Made by a program: the position numbers and the translations under genes. The notes under the pieces were generated by a model. It was given only the letters and a program-made list of their open reading frames with translations, did no database searches and was not told the DNA's origin. Shown in pieces: positions 40,486 to 51,950 of a DNA stretch of 64,000 bases; position 1 is the stretch's first letter; the number at the start of each line of letters is the position of its first letter. The DNA comes from Osedax fenrisi (lineage: Eukaryota; Annelida; Polychaeta; Sabellida; Siboglinidae). Location: assembly GCA_964019155.1 (NCBI GenBank), contig OZ025240.1:43992246-44056245 (forward strand). The letters run 5' to 3'.

Positions 40486-41290
40486 TATACATATCATTTC
40501 ACATAATTATTATGTACATTTTTCCAATGTTATGATATTTTTATTATTAAATTATTTATTTTATTTTATTTTTTTATTAATTTATTATTGTAACAACTAA
40601 ATTTATAAACATTGAAATATAATAGTTATTGTAGTAGTTAATATATAATGATAATGTCTAGTTTGGAATATTCATATATTAAAATATTATACCTAATTAT
40701 ATTTTATATTATTACAAATTTTTCAATAGAATGTTCGATTAAACAGTATAGGGTTTGTTAAACTTTTCCAATGCTTAATATAACTTAGAATAATATGTAT
40801 AATACTATATTATTAATCAAAATTATATTAGTAATAATGATTTTAGTAAAATTAATAATAATATTACTAATAATATAATTAATGAAATTTAAGGAATATC
40901 CTCATATATATATACATAGTTTATTATATTTAATATGCACTTATTAAACCCTTAGTATAATTCTCGTAAGTGCACTAAACACAATGAAAACTATATAATA
41001 TATTAAAATAAATAAAATAAAACTACATTCTAGTTTATGATATTTAAGATATAATATTGTGTGTACAGTTGTATTAATATCTATACCTGATAGGATGTAT
41101 TTTAGGGTAGATATTAAAGGGATATTATTAAATAAATAGATGGTGAGGAGTATATCGATGTATTAGTCAGTGAAAGTAGTCGGGGAGGGAATGGTTTTCA
41201 TATGAAATCAGTTTAGGATAAGTTGAAAGCATTCAGTATACAGGAATAATGATCTAATCGATCAATTTATTACGAATTTAGGCAGGTATG
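39491..41290. other. AT-rich sequence without recognizable gene
   Basis: Contains a (TA)n run at 40438-40481 and an inverted repeat around ACACGTATTATTAATTAATT (40287) and AATTAATAATACGTGT (40372). No coding signal. Confidence 0.45.
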
Positions 41291-41299
41291 GTATACTTT

Positions 41300-42800
41300 A
41301 ATAAGATGAGTGACATATTCTGAATATGGTAGATAAGAGAGGAACTGTAGTTGATACGAAATAGTACACGATTATAATGGTGAGCTGGCACGTAAGATTA
41401 TTCCTAATACGACAAGTTTTTAAAATAAGGCATTCACAGTGTTTGTTATATTGGCTATATATGATTTAATATATCGATATCAAGGATTACTCCAAGATCT
41501 ATGATAACATTGTATGGTTTGATATTGTAACAATAACTGCTAATATGGGCGTAATAACTAACTATTGTTTGCCTATCATGAGTGTAACCCAAAGCTCTAC
41601 GAGTATTAAGAACGACAAGTATTTTAGTTTATAAATAGTTGTACTATAATATAGGTAAAAGTTTGTTGTGCTATAGTAATAGATAATAACATATGTAGAT
41701 GTAACTATTAGTCACACTCCATTGGGCAGCTATGTATGTCACGTAGATTACGAGATATTATTATACCACCATTATTAAAAAGATTAATGATATCGTATTA
41801 TAAATAAAGTAAATACTCATAAATAAAAATCGAAAATAACATTTACACAACATGTAAATGATAAAATCACCAATCTCTATCCGCGACGGTATTCTCTATG
41901 AATGGTTCAGGAGGCTTCGATATTCTTCCCGAATGAGTTAAGTTTTAAAGATTATATGTTTCTAGTATGATGTATTATTCTTCGTATATGAAATAGTTTT
42001 CGAACATTTGTGTAATCCATTCTAGATCTTCTTTACCATTTATGGTGTTCTTCTTATCATTATTTAAAATGTTTATTCTTTAAATGAGCTAAAGATGTAA
42101 ACTCCATCTAAGTTTTTACTTTAAACTTTGTGCCTTCCAACTGATCTCGCAGATTTCACAATGAAATATATAAGTACTGCCCGCCTAGTGTATAAGTGTA
42201 ACTAACTCAAATACTTCGAGTATTTTCTGATTATAAATAGTTATGTTATAATTGATATATATATATATATGGTATTGTTTATTAACAATACCTCCTATAA
42301 TCTCGAGGTTATAGGAGGTATTGGTATTAAGCTAGATTGATTGGTTTACAATATGTGTGGGCGTGTCTGTTATTAACGCTCTACTAGGTAGCACATGTGG
42401 CATATGGCTTACGATATAGTATTACAAAGAGGAAATGAGAAGGCGCTATTCTATCTAATATATCCTAGCTATAGCGAGGAATATGACAAATATCTGATTT
42501 GAAGGAATTTAGGAACACTTATTCGAATTAAGACATATTTCGTTACGTGGGTACAATAACATAGTTGGGAATTATCGGGTTGGATACTTTTAATAAAAGA
42601 AATAATATACTGGTATACCATCAGCATAGATATACTATTACACATTGGATAATTATACCATGTGATGGGAGAAAGGAAATAAAAGAGGACCGCGCACAGA
42701 GCATTGAGGTATACCTATAGGTAACCTATAGGTAACCTATAGGTAACCTATAGGTTACCTACCCGTAATGACGGTGCTGGCAAGATGAATTATAAAGTTA
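41300..42800 (-). pseudogene. Heavily decayed non-LTR reverse transcriptase
   Basis: Minus-strand translation gives GIPQCSVRGPLLF (about 42715-42680), the GVPQGSxLGP motif, then YADG (42629-42618) for YADD, and later NVIIDLGVILD (41510-41479), the RT thumb motif. Order and spacing are those of a Jockey/CR1-like ORF2. Many stops and frameshifts are present, and the edges are not definable. Confidence 0.6.
42711..42772. repeat. 11-bp palindromic tandem repeat CTATAGGTAAC
   Basis: Five units of CCTATAGGTAA ending in the inverted GGTTACC, so the array is largely self-complementary. It begins inside the decayed RT motif (GGTATACC). Confidence 0.85.
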
Positions 42801-43135
42801 TCAGACGAAGAACTTTTTAAGGTATAGCTAGAAAATAAATTCCGGACTCTTCCACGCAACGCAATAAACGCAATCCTTGTTAATAAAATTATGATTAATT
42901 ATGACTAATGGAATTAAAAGCGATAGAAAAATACTAAAGATATAGTTAGAATGTTATAGACGGTACATATAATTAGTATAGTGTTAGGCATGCTGTCTAG
43001 CTAGAATCGTCTCTGGACATGCAATAGGACATGGCCTCTTCTAAATGCACTCTCGTTTCAGATTGACATATATATATTATTGACATATATTTATTTCGTT
43101 TGTGTTAAACAATAAGTTATAATGTATTACAAATA

Positions 43136-43137
<2 letters not shown>

Positions 43138-43178
<41 letters not shown>
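43138..43178. repeat. (TA)n microsatellite
   Basis: About 20 TA units. The surrounding 42.8-43.6 kb has no recognizable gene. Confidence 0.9.
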
Positions 43179-43181
<3 letters not shown>

Positions 43182-43627
43182 TATGTTAACGTAGTAATTT
43201 GAAAATAATAACCTATATACTAATTACCTATGATTTTTATTTTTAAAAGATAATTTAGTATTAATAAATATAAAATAGTATCAAATATTTTAAAAAGGAT
43301 TATGTTTTAATTAATTCAATAGTTATAACATTATAATTAATGAGATCGTTACTATGATATATACCTGAAGTAAAACAGCCAGTACATTATGTTTAATTAA
43401 TAGAAATAATGTCCGTCGTGTAATAGATGAGGAACCATTGATATACAGTACTCGTGTATCACGTGTATTATTGTATCATTGTTTATATAGTTATTTTATA
43501 TAATAATATGTGTTATTATTCGGAGTTGCTTTAGTTTTAATACACTATAAAATGATCATTATATTTTTATTAATATAAAGTATTATACATTTTAAAAATA
43601 TAACAATTATAAAAACGTATATATATA

Positions 43628-44530
43628 TAGTGCGCTCTCGATATACCGGCTCTCGATACACCGGCAAACGCGTTATACCGGCACATCTCTGAATGACCGA
43701 TTTATTTCCTATCTCTTCAATGATAATAATTTTCGATGCACCGGCACTCGTATACCGGCTCCGGCGCCTAATATCTAGGCACAAAAGTCGAATTGTAATC
43801 GGCATATATATATATATATATATATATCTATTTCCCAAAATCCTTCACGCAAGATGAAAATTATGAAATAAATAATGACATTTATAATAAATGCAATATT
43901 GATATTGATGATCGACTCACTTTAGACGAATTTACGTCAGTCGATGACATTTCTGAAATATTCGAAATAAATTCTATTACTGAAATTATAGATTCATTAA
44001 CAAATAATAATAAAGATAGCGACGACACACAAGAGGCTGGATTTGATCCACCACCATCATCAGAGAAAGCAATACAGGGGTTTAAATCACTAACGGCATA
44101 CTTTTAATGTTACTCCAAAGATTCAAATGATATACATTTATTAAATTTATTATCTAAACGTTTGGATATATTATGTATTAATAATAAAAAGCAAACTACT
44201 TTATATTTTGTAAATAATTCAAAATAGTTTATTTTATTTAGCATTCGTTTCATACCATTATAATAATATTTTATACCATCGTATACGAGTTTATACCTAT
44301 TTTATACCATTATAATAATTAAAAGTAGTTCATTTTATTTTATTTTGAATTCGTTTCATACCTTTATAATAATATTGTATACCATTTCATACGTGTTTAT
44401 ACCTATTTTATACCATTATAATAAACATAATATTTAATATTCTTCTTCATATATTCTTTATTTTCTGCAAGATCGATATACCGGCACAATTCCTCATTCC
44501 CGATGGTGCCGGTATATCGAGAGCGCACTG
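43628..44530 (+). mobile_element. pogo/Tigger-derived element with transposase remnant (903 bp)
   Basis: Terminal inverted repeats TAGTGCGCTCTCGATATACC (left, first base mutated from C) and GGTATATCGAGAGCGCACTG (right), flanked by TA. Extra ATACCGGC motifs cluster in the left 120 bp, and a hairpin (GATATACCGGCAC ... GTGCCGGTATATC) forms the right end. The interior keeps the end of a transposase gene, so this is a deletion derivative of an autonomous element. Confidence 0.85.
43826..44107 (+). pseudogene. pogo/Tigger transposase C-terminal remnant
   Basis: The open frame reads YFPKSFTQDENYEIN, then DEFTSVDDISEIFEINSI, GFDPPPSSEKAIQG, FKSLTAYF and TAA (44105-44107). An acidic tail ending in a helix of the form AIxGFxxLxxYF is the usual C-terminus of Tigger/pogo transposases. 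The DDE catalytic core and the CENPB-type DNA-binding domain are deleted, and no start codon remains. Confidence 0.7.
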
Positions 44531-45026
44531 TATATATATTTATTATAATTTAATATTATAATATTAAATCGTAAAAATTAAAAAAAATTCGTAATACAAT
44601 AATATAAATAATAAACTAATATTAAATTAATATCAATTATAGGTGTATGAAATATAAATATTAATATATTTATACAATTTATAATTATAAATAATAAATA
44701 AATAATAAATATAGGTTAGTTTAATAATAAATATATATTTTAAATATTAATAAAAATATAATATTAAAATATAACATAACATTGTTAAAATAAATATATA
44801 AATATTTTACAATACATTATTTAACGGATTATGCGATAAATAAAATTGTTATTTAAATATATATATATATATATATAAACAAACAAACTAATATTACTTT
44901 ATAACATATATGTTATGTATTCACATACACACAAAAATACACACACATATACACACACACGCACACACACATAAATATATATATATATGTATATATGTAT
45001 TTTATAAAATATGTTTTAATATACAG
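44531..45026. other. AT-rich intron/upstream sequence of LRR gene 2
   Basis: (TA)n and (CA)n runs (44858-44877, 44930-44970) precede the acceptor TTAATATACAG at 45026. No exon seen. Confidence 0.5.
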
Positions 45027-45684
45027 CACTGTAACGCTACACATATAAAAGATGGGACCGTACATATAACTGAATACAAAGATATGAATAAAGTTACAAG
45101 TTATTTATATAACTGTCCCAATAAGAATATTATAAATATACATGAAGAAGACGAACGTACGAATAATATAAATGAAATAGCGTATAGTTTATATGTAGGA
45201 TTGGAACTAAGTAGAAATAATATTTCAAAAGTAAATTATCTAAATTTTATCAAATTAATAAATTTGACATATATTGATATATCGCATAATAATATCAAAT
45301 ATATAGGTACAAATGTATTTAAATTTAATAAGAAATTACAAATTATATATTTAAATAATAATCGTATCACTATATTTGATTTAAATTTATCCGATTTAAA
45401 ATCAATATCATTATTAAGCATAGATAACAATATAATTAAAACCATGAAAATCGATGTATTTAGACACTTTTTATCTAGATCAAACATCCTTAACATAAGC
45501 GCTAATATAATTACATGCGATTGTTCCATTTATTGGATAAGACAACTAGAAGAGATTACCAGCAATATTTCAACCTTGTCGACTGATATATGTACACTTG
45601 CCATTCATAAACAAGTCAGTGTACACTGTTTTATTAATAAAGATACGTGTAATACCTCAATTTCGGCAACACTTTGTACACAAG
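45027..45684 (+). CDS. LRR receptor gene 2, ectodomain exon (LRR plus C-terminal cap)
   Basis: Extracellular exon paralogous to 14198-14823. Acceptor ATATACAG (45025-45026), phase 0; the frame starts HCNATHIKDGTVHITE. LRRs: LYVGLELSRNNISKV, LTYIDISHNNIKYI, LQIIYLNNNRITIF, LLSIDNNIIKTM and ILNISANIITC, then the LRRCT cap (CDCSIYWIRQL ... C ... CF ... C ... C). NIS and NLT sites suggest glycosylation. A strong donor, CAAG|GTAAGT (45684/45685), leaves phase 1, matching the next known exon at 51218. In-frame sequence upstream of the acceptor is (TA)n/(CA)n translation, not protein. A signal-peptide exon was not found. Function unknown; probably a cell-surface recognition protein. Confidence 0.72.
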
Positions 45685-45831
45685 GTAAGTTATTTGTATA
45701 TATATATATTTATATATTAATAGTTATTTTAATATGATTTTAATTGTAATATTAATATTTTAATCTTAAAATATTTCGTCAATTATATCATATATGTAAA
45801 ATTAAATTTGAACCCTTTGTGATTTTTTTCT

Positions 45832-45833
<2 letters not shown>

Positions 45834-45890
<57 letters not shown>
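45834..45890. repeat. (TA)n microsatellite in the LRR gene 2 intron
   Basis: About 28 uninterrupted AT units. Confidence 0.92.
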
Positions 45891-45893
<3 letters not shown>

Positions 45894-46494
45894 CGTAGAT
45901 CGTCGCCGTGATAAACGAAATAATAATTAGATAATTAATTAAATAATTATAATAATTCTCTTAAATATATTAAAACCTTACATTCCATTAAATACATTAT
46001 ATTATTTAAATTATATAATTACCTTAATATATTAAATATTATATATCAATTATATTTATTTAGTAAATAATATGGTTTTAATAGTGATTAATAGTGATAT
46101 TAAATAGTATATTAATATTAATATTTAATACTATAATTTTTTTTTAAATTGTAATAAAATATACTTTATTATAACCTACTATGTATATTATAACTTTATT
46201 TTCTATTTAAATTATATATATACTACGTATACTAATGAATATAACAACCACTATAGATATCGCTAAGAAGAAAACTAAACGCAATGGAACTAACACGTAC
46301 GGAACTACCACGTATAACGTAAATACATTCATACCGGGTTAATATTATTAATAAAGATACTATGCTATTTTTGAAGTTCGTGTAAAATATAAATAGGTGT
46401 GCATAATGCATAAACATATTGTTGAATATGAAGTCTTCAGAATATTATAATTCACATGTAAACCGTATTATTTAGTGTTATTTGTCTATAAACA

Positions 46495-46654
46495 TTAGGA
46501 ATGTTCCGGATCACAATTGTGAAGTTTCGAAACAGTTTCGAAATAGAGCCTATTAACTTGAAACCCATCCGAAAAACAGATAAAAACCCGTAACAATTAT
46601 ATTTCATAAAACCCGAGACCGACTCGAAAATGACCCAACCCGTGAACATCCCTA
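46495..46654. mobile_element. Short hAT-like MITE (160 bp)
   Basis: Starts TAGGAATGTTC and ends GAACATCCCTA, an imperfect inverted pair in hAT style. The right half (TTATATTTCATAAAACCCGA, ACCCGTGAACATCCCTA) recurs at 47333-47467. No clear 8-bp target duplication. Repeated ACCCGA/GACTCGA motifs lie inside. Confidence 0.55.
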
Positions 46655-47332
46655 GTATATACTGTATACTATTCAATGTATTCTAACATTTATCAAATAA
46701 AACTGTTTTATATCATCGTTAGTTATACACTATATATAGTTTATAGTTTAACTATAGTTATACACAATCTAATTAGCCTATATAAATATAAATAAATATT
46801 TAGTAAAATAATCCAATCTGTATTTGTTTACGTTATTAATAGCGAGAATTAAAAACATGTTTTTATCGCGAGATACGAAGTGACAGGGCTTGGGATAATA
46901 TTATATTAAATATAAATGATATGGTTACGCGATAATCTCATGATGATGATCAAGTTGATCAAATATATATTTGGTTTTAGATATTGAATTTTGATTTCAT
47001 ATATAAATATTATTTATTAAATAAATAATACATATTAAATAATTTTAATATTTTATAAAATATTAATTCTAATACACTTTTTGAAAAATTGTATTTTCCA
47101 AATGTTAAATTATCGATGAGATACATTATAATACATGTTATACAATGATTTAATTATATAATTAATAAAATTATATTTTTCTAATGATATAAATTATATT
47201 TATTTTTATAATTTTTATATTTTTATAATATTTATAATTATATTTATTTACAAATATATTTTTTTAAATTTCACTCATTATAAACAAATTACATACTTTT
47301 TTCTAATTATAAATCTAATTATATATTAAAAA

Positions 47333-47467
47333 CCCGAAATCGGTTTCAGTATATATATACAATACAATTCTGAAATCGACCCGAAAAACAGATTAAAAAC
47401 CCGAAACCATTATATTTCATAAAAGTCGATACCGACACGAAATTCACCCGACCCGTGAACATCCCTA
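47333..47467. mobile_element. Second copy of the hAT-like MITE, left end lost
   Basis: ACCCGAAACCATTATATTTC and ACCCGACCCGTGAACATCCC, then TA, match the right 120 bp of 46495-46654. The left terminus is not found. Confidence 0.6.
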
Positions 47468-47739
47468 ATAGACATTTAGATGATATCACATTACTTAGAA
47501 ATGTCAATATCACTTTTCTAATAATATGAAATAATCAAGTTTATTTTATTATTGAATACATTATTTAATATACACAATGTGTATTACACATGTATTATTA
47601 TGTCGCTGTTCACACTTCACAGTTACATCAATAAATCGCCTATATATAGGTATACCATAGTATACTTCGCTTATTGCACCTTAGTATTATTTGATATAAA
47701 CCTTAATTTCCCTAACAAATTCCTCTTACAATATTGTTT

Positions 47740-47962
47740 ATAATAATAGATCAACAAAATATATAAATTTGTTCAGATAATTAGTAAATATTCACCAAAC
47801 AAATAAATAAATAATTACAAAATAAAAAATACTTATTTAAACTATTTTATAATTATGAATATTGTATTCATTAAATATTTTTTTATAGGAGTTATGGTTT
47901 CTGAGATACCGATAGTGTCCGTATTCGGGCACTGTACGTATATGGTTACTTTCCCTTACTAT
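47740..47962 (+). mobile_element. MITE family B, right-end fragment
   Basis: ATGGTTTCTGAGATACCG, then GTGTCCGTATTCGGGCAC and GGTTACTTTCCC, match the right end of 37613-38523, as does about 150 bp of AT-rich sequence before them. The left end is missing or too diverged. Confidence 0.7.
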
Positions 47963-48702
47963 TAATAATATAATTTAAACAAAACTATATATTATATGTA
48001 ATAATATTTTAAAACTAAATATATAGATAATATAAATATCTATAGGTAATTATCCATTATTAATTATTATTAATCGCTATACTTCAGATACTACACGTTT
48101 TAAATATTAATTCCTTGCAATATTGTATAAAGTAGTGATTGATTTTGTAAATGATGGAATATATAATCGACAGTATGAAGCTGACATAATATCTCCCTGG
48201 TATCTTTCTATAATACTAATGTGAACAGATAACGTATATACGTTACTGAAATAAATTAAACGAACATTATAAATTTATCGAATAAAACGGTAAAACTATT
48301 TAAAGTAAAATACTCGAAAATAGAATATATAATAAATAAAATATATGTTATGATACTTGACAGAATTAATATATTTGAAAGATTAGTTAGAAACTTATAA
48401 ATGAGTAATAGTAACACATTATTAATAACATATTTTAATATATAAATGTTAATTAATTAAATAAATATTTATAAATGAAATAAAACAAAACATATATAAA
48501 TTATAAAAAAATAATGATAATACAATAATAAATATTAAATAAAAATAATAAGTATACAATAAGAAATAAATGAATTTAAAATTATAATTTCTTTAAAAAA
48601 TGTTTGTCAACTTTTTTTAATTTATTTGTAATGGGGATATCCTACTTCAAGATTTTCCGTTAACTTGCCGGAAATATTGTTTAAAACCATTTTCCATCAA
48701 GT

Positions 48703-48788
48703 TGTAATGGGATACCCCCTATAAATGTATTATATTTCAGGCAAGTTGCTTGAAATTAATTTAAGGGGGTTTCCCATTAAAATTGTAG
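48703..48788. repeat. Small foldback sequence
   Basis: TAATGGGATACCCCCTATAA and the inverted TTAAGGGGGTTTCCCATTA form imperfect arms with a 30-base loop. A related GTAATGGGGATATCC lies at 48630. It may be the end of an unrecognized MITE. Confidence 0.45.
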
Positions 48789-49248
48789 TTACATTGATAG
48801 AATATCGTTTTAAAGTTAAAATATTTCCGGAAAGTTTCCGTTAATACTTGTATACACTATAGTGTGATACCCTCTTAAAACTGAAACTACAGAACCGTAT
48901 TGTGTTGACTTTAATTATTGCGTAACCTAGTAATATATAGGTACTATAATAACCATGTAACCTAGTAAGTTATCCAGATTGTGTCTTCGTTATGTTATGT
49001 GTCCATCAATATCTATATTATTACATTTTAATATATCAATTATTCTTTAAAGTTCTTGACAAAACTGGTGTACAAGTTTTTTTTTACGGAACTTCATACT
49101 TTTTAGAAATATTAAACAGTCTCCATTACTTAATGTATATGTTGAAATGTTTGCAAATATATGTTCTAAAAATACAAAATCTTTGTTAGAATTATCACGA
49201 TGTTCATTATTGATTATTGGGAATGGTTGCCTTGTTATTATTGTTACG

Positions 49249-49286
<38 letters not shown>

Positions 49287-49373
49287 TCTTGTAATGCTGT
49301 TATCAAGTTGAGTGGGAAAATACCTAGTCAAGCCTTGCTTTTGTATTTTACTGAGTTTTTACACTCTATCTGA

Positions 49374-49376
<3 letters not shown>

Positions 49377-49438
<62 letters not shown>
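49377..49438. repeat. (TA)n microsatellite
   Basis: About 31 perfect AT units. A shorter run is at 49253-49281. Confidence 0.93.
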
Positions 49439-49442
<4 letters not shown>

Positions 49443-49760
49443 TAACTGTACTGCTGGATAATTTACATCATAAATTAAATCGAATATAATTATTTGTATA
49501 GAAATGTTATCGGACAAATATGAAGCTTTATTCCTGGAAATATATCTATATTCAGAGTTACCTACCATGTTTTATATGCATAGAATTAATATTTAAAACA
49601 CTATATCACCACCTACTTATCTATCATTATTTAAGTATAGAATTAATATATTTCGCTCATATCTCAATCTGAACAATATAATAAGTTAATTTAATTATTA
49701 TTGTCTTTGATAATGTATACAATAATATAAATCTATATGTGGTCTTAATATATAAATATA

Positions 49761-50732
49761 GGGGAGAGTGCTATAATATCGACATGCACGTAATATCGAC
49801 ACCCTAGAGATCTCCTAAAATATAATTCCAATCAAAAAATAATTAATGTATGAAATGTTAATCAATATAATTCTAATTCATATAAGAATACTTTTTTTTT
49901 TAATTTATATTTTTTTAATTATAAATAAAAAAACTGATTTTTTCGTTACAACTCTAAATTTATGAATAACAATATCGATTCTCAATCATTTGAAAATTTA
50001 TATATTTTAAATATTTTAAATATATTGTATAGATCTAATTATATTTTACAATGTGCCGACAAGATTTTGTATTTTTCATAATTGTTACAAAGTTATTGAC
50101 GTTTACCTAAGCAACATACATTTTCATAATACCGACACCCTAATTGCACGTAATACCGAAACTCTTTAACCAATCAGAATTATTTGTTTATAATGTACGT
50201 ACGACGCACGTCGTTAGTTATGATAATATTCAGAAAATAATAGACATACTTAATAATATATACATACACTTGGAATTGATTCTACTTGGAATTAAATAGT
50301 ATTTCAGAAACTATATAAAACTCCTATGTACGTACAATATTAAAACTTAATATTTATAATATAATATAAAATATTAAATATTTTCGAAAATTAATTATAG
50401 GAAAACAACGTATGAATTGCGTGTGTTAACTAAAAGTAACGTGCATTTAATTATGATTGGATAGTGGATATTAAAAAATATATGGTATATCTAAATATCG
50501 ATATATTTAGGGTGTCGATATTATGTGCCAATGTGTCGGTATTCGGGGCAGTGCCTGTAATATCGACACCCCTGTTATCTCAGAGTTAGACAAACTGAAT
50601 TAAATTTTAAAATAGCTATTTTATGTATATACCTACTTAATACTTATAAATAAAATTTGGAAATATTTAATTGAGAAATAATAAAGTTATGGTGATTTAT
50701 TGTTAGGGTGACGGTATTCGAGTACTCTCCCC
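49761..50732 (+). mobile_element. MITE family C (972 bp), architectural sister of family A
   Basis: Terminal inverted repeats GGGGAGAGTGCTATAATATC and its complement ending AGTACTCTCCCC, flanked by TA (49759-49760, 50733-50734). ATAYCGACA-type motifs occur in pairs at the left end, at +370-400 (ATAATACCGACACC, TAATACCGA), at +750-815 (inverted) and at the right end, the same layout as family A. No coding capacity. It lies within the intron of LRR gene 2. Confidence 0.85.
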
Positions 50733-50896
50733 TATGTATATTTTAAAGCGATTCATATTTTTAATTTTGGTTGAATTTTTCTAAAATAAGAAATATACGA
50801 ACACATTATATATATGCACCAATAATGTATATAATATACATGGGAAAGCATCATTTAAATGAAATAGGTTTGTTAACGATAACGTATAGAATATAT

Positions 50897-50995
50897 GTAG
50901 GTTATACGTAGGTTATATGTAGGTTATATGTAGGTTATATGTAGGTTATGTGTAGGATATATGTAGGTTATATGTATATTATATGTAGGTTAAAG
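50897..50995. repeat. 11-bp tandem repeat GTAGGTTATAT
   Basis: About nine imperfect units (GTAGGTTATAC, GTAGGTTATGT, GTAGGATATAT) 0.2 kb upstream of the last exon of LRR gene 2. Confidence 0.9.
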
Positions 50996-51217
50996 TATAT
51001 AGTGATTATATGTGAAGTTATCTATATTTTATTTATCACAACAATTATCCAAATCTCTATTGAATAATATTAACCATAATTATGTAGTACCCTATTAAAT
51101 ATCTTACAATTAATTTAAATATTAAATATTACATAACGTTATATATGTAATTATAATAGGTTACATATAGTTATAGGTATACTTACCTACCTAGTAATCA
51201 ACGAATGCTATTTATAG

Positions 51218-51414
51218 ATGATAATGCCGACGATACTGAAAACGAAGGAGCAAATTACGCATTACTATTGGTATACGTCAGCATTCTGAGTGTAGTAGTA
51301 ATGTGTTACGCATACCTACTGCACTACTGTACACTAAGAGAAGGTCTGCAAGCGAACAATAGAAGTTCCTATCTAGGAACCTCCTACGTTGATAAAAATA
51401 GAACGTTATCGTAG
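51218..51414 (+). CDS. LRR receptor gene 2, transmembrane and cytoplasmic exon
   Basis: Acceptor TTTATAG (51216-51217). Phase 1 from the donor at 45684 gives Asp and then DNADDTENEGANY. One membrane helix (ALLLVYVSILSVVVMCYAYL) is followed by a short tail of about 35 residues (LREGLQANNRSSYLGTSY, VDKNRTLS) and TAG 51412-51414. SYLGTSY has tyrosines but no canonical signalling motif. Base composition is visibly less AT-rich than the flanks. Same phase and organization as 16515-16708. A stalk exon like that of gene 1 was not found; direct splicing from 45684 keeps the frame. Confidence 0.68.
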
Positions 51415-51420
51415 CTATTC

Positions 51421-51426
51421 AATAAA
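51421..51426 (+). terminator. Polyadenylation signal AATAAA of LRR gene 2
   Basis: AATAAA 6 bases after the stop codon, as in the paralogue. Confidence 0.5.
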
Positions 51427-51950
51427 GTTACACGGATATAATATATATATACATATATCGATGTAAATTAAACTTTTAAAACCATCTTGGTATTTAATTT
51501 GTAGCATTATCGTTTAACAATTTAACAGTTGAAAATGTGAGTTATATAACATATATATATATATATATCTATATATATATTTCTCTAAACATATAACAAT
51601 GCGGCATCGTCGCGAAGCGACGATTCTACGAAATTAAAAAATAAATGCAAGATCGGAAGACACCAGTTATACTCATCTTTTATTCCTCTTTAATATGCAC
51701 TATCAATATGTTATATTGTACCGTGTTATCATATATTAAAGAGGATTTATAAATTAAGATTTTAAATTAATTCGCCTCTAATAATCAATAGGTGGAACTT
51801 TTTAATAACATTATTTTCATCCAATGAGATTCATGGTTACCAGTAATCTCGTACGAGGTAATTTCGTACGATTTATTAAATTTATTTTAATTTATTTTAT
51901 AATTATACAATTCTTATACTAATATATATAACTTATTTTATTGAGAGACG

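Noticed and set aside
43545..43838. 97-residue minus-strand frame
   Set aside because: It lies across the TIR and subterminal repeats of the pogo/Tigger derivative, and its sequence is translated (TA)n and CCGGTAT motifs.
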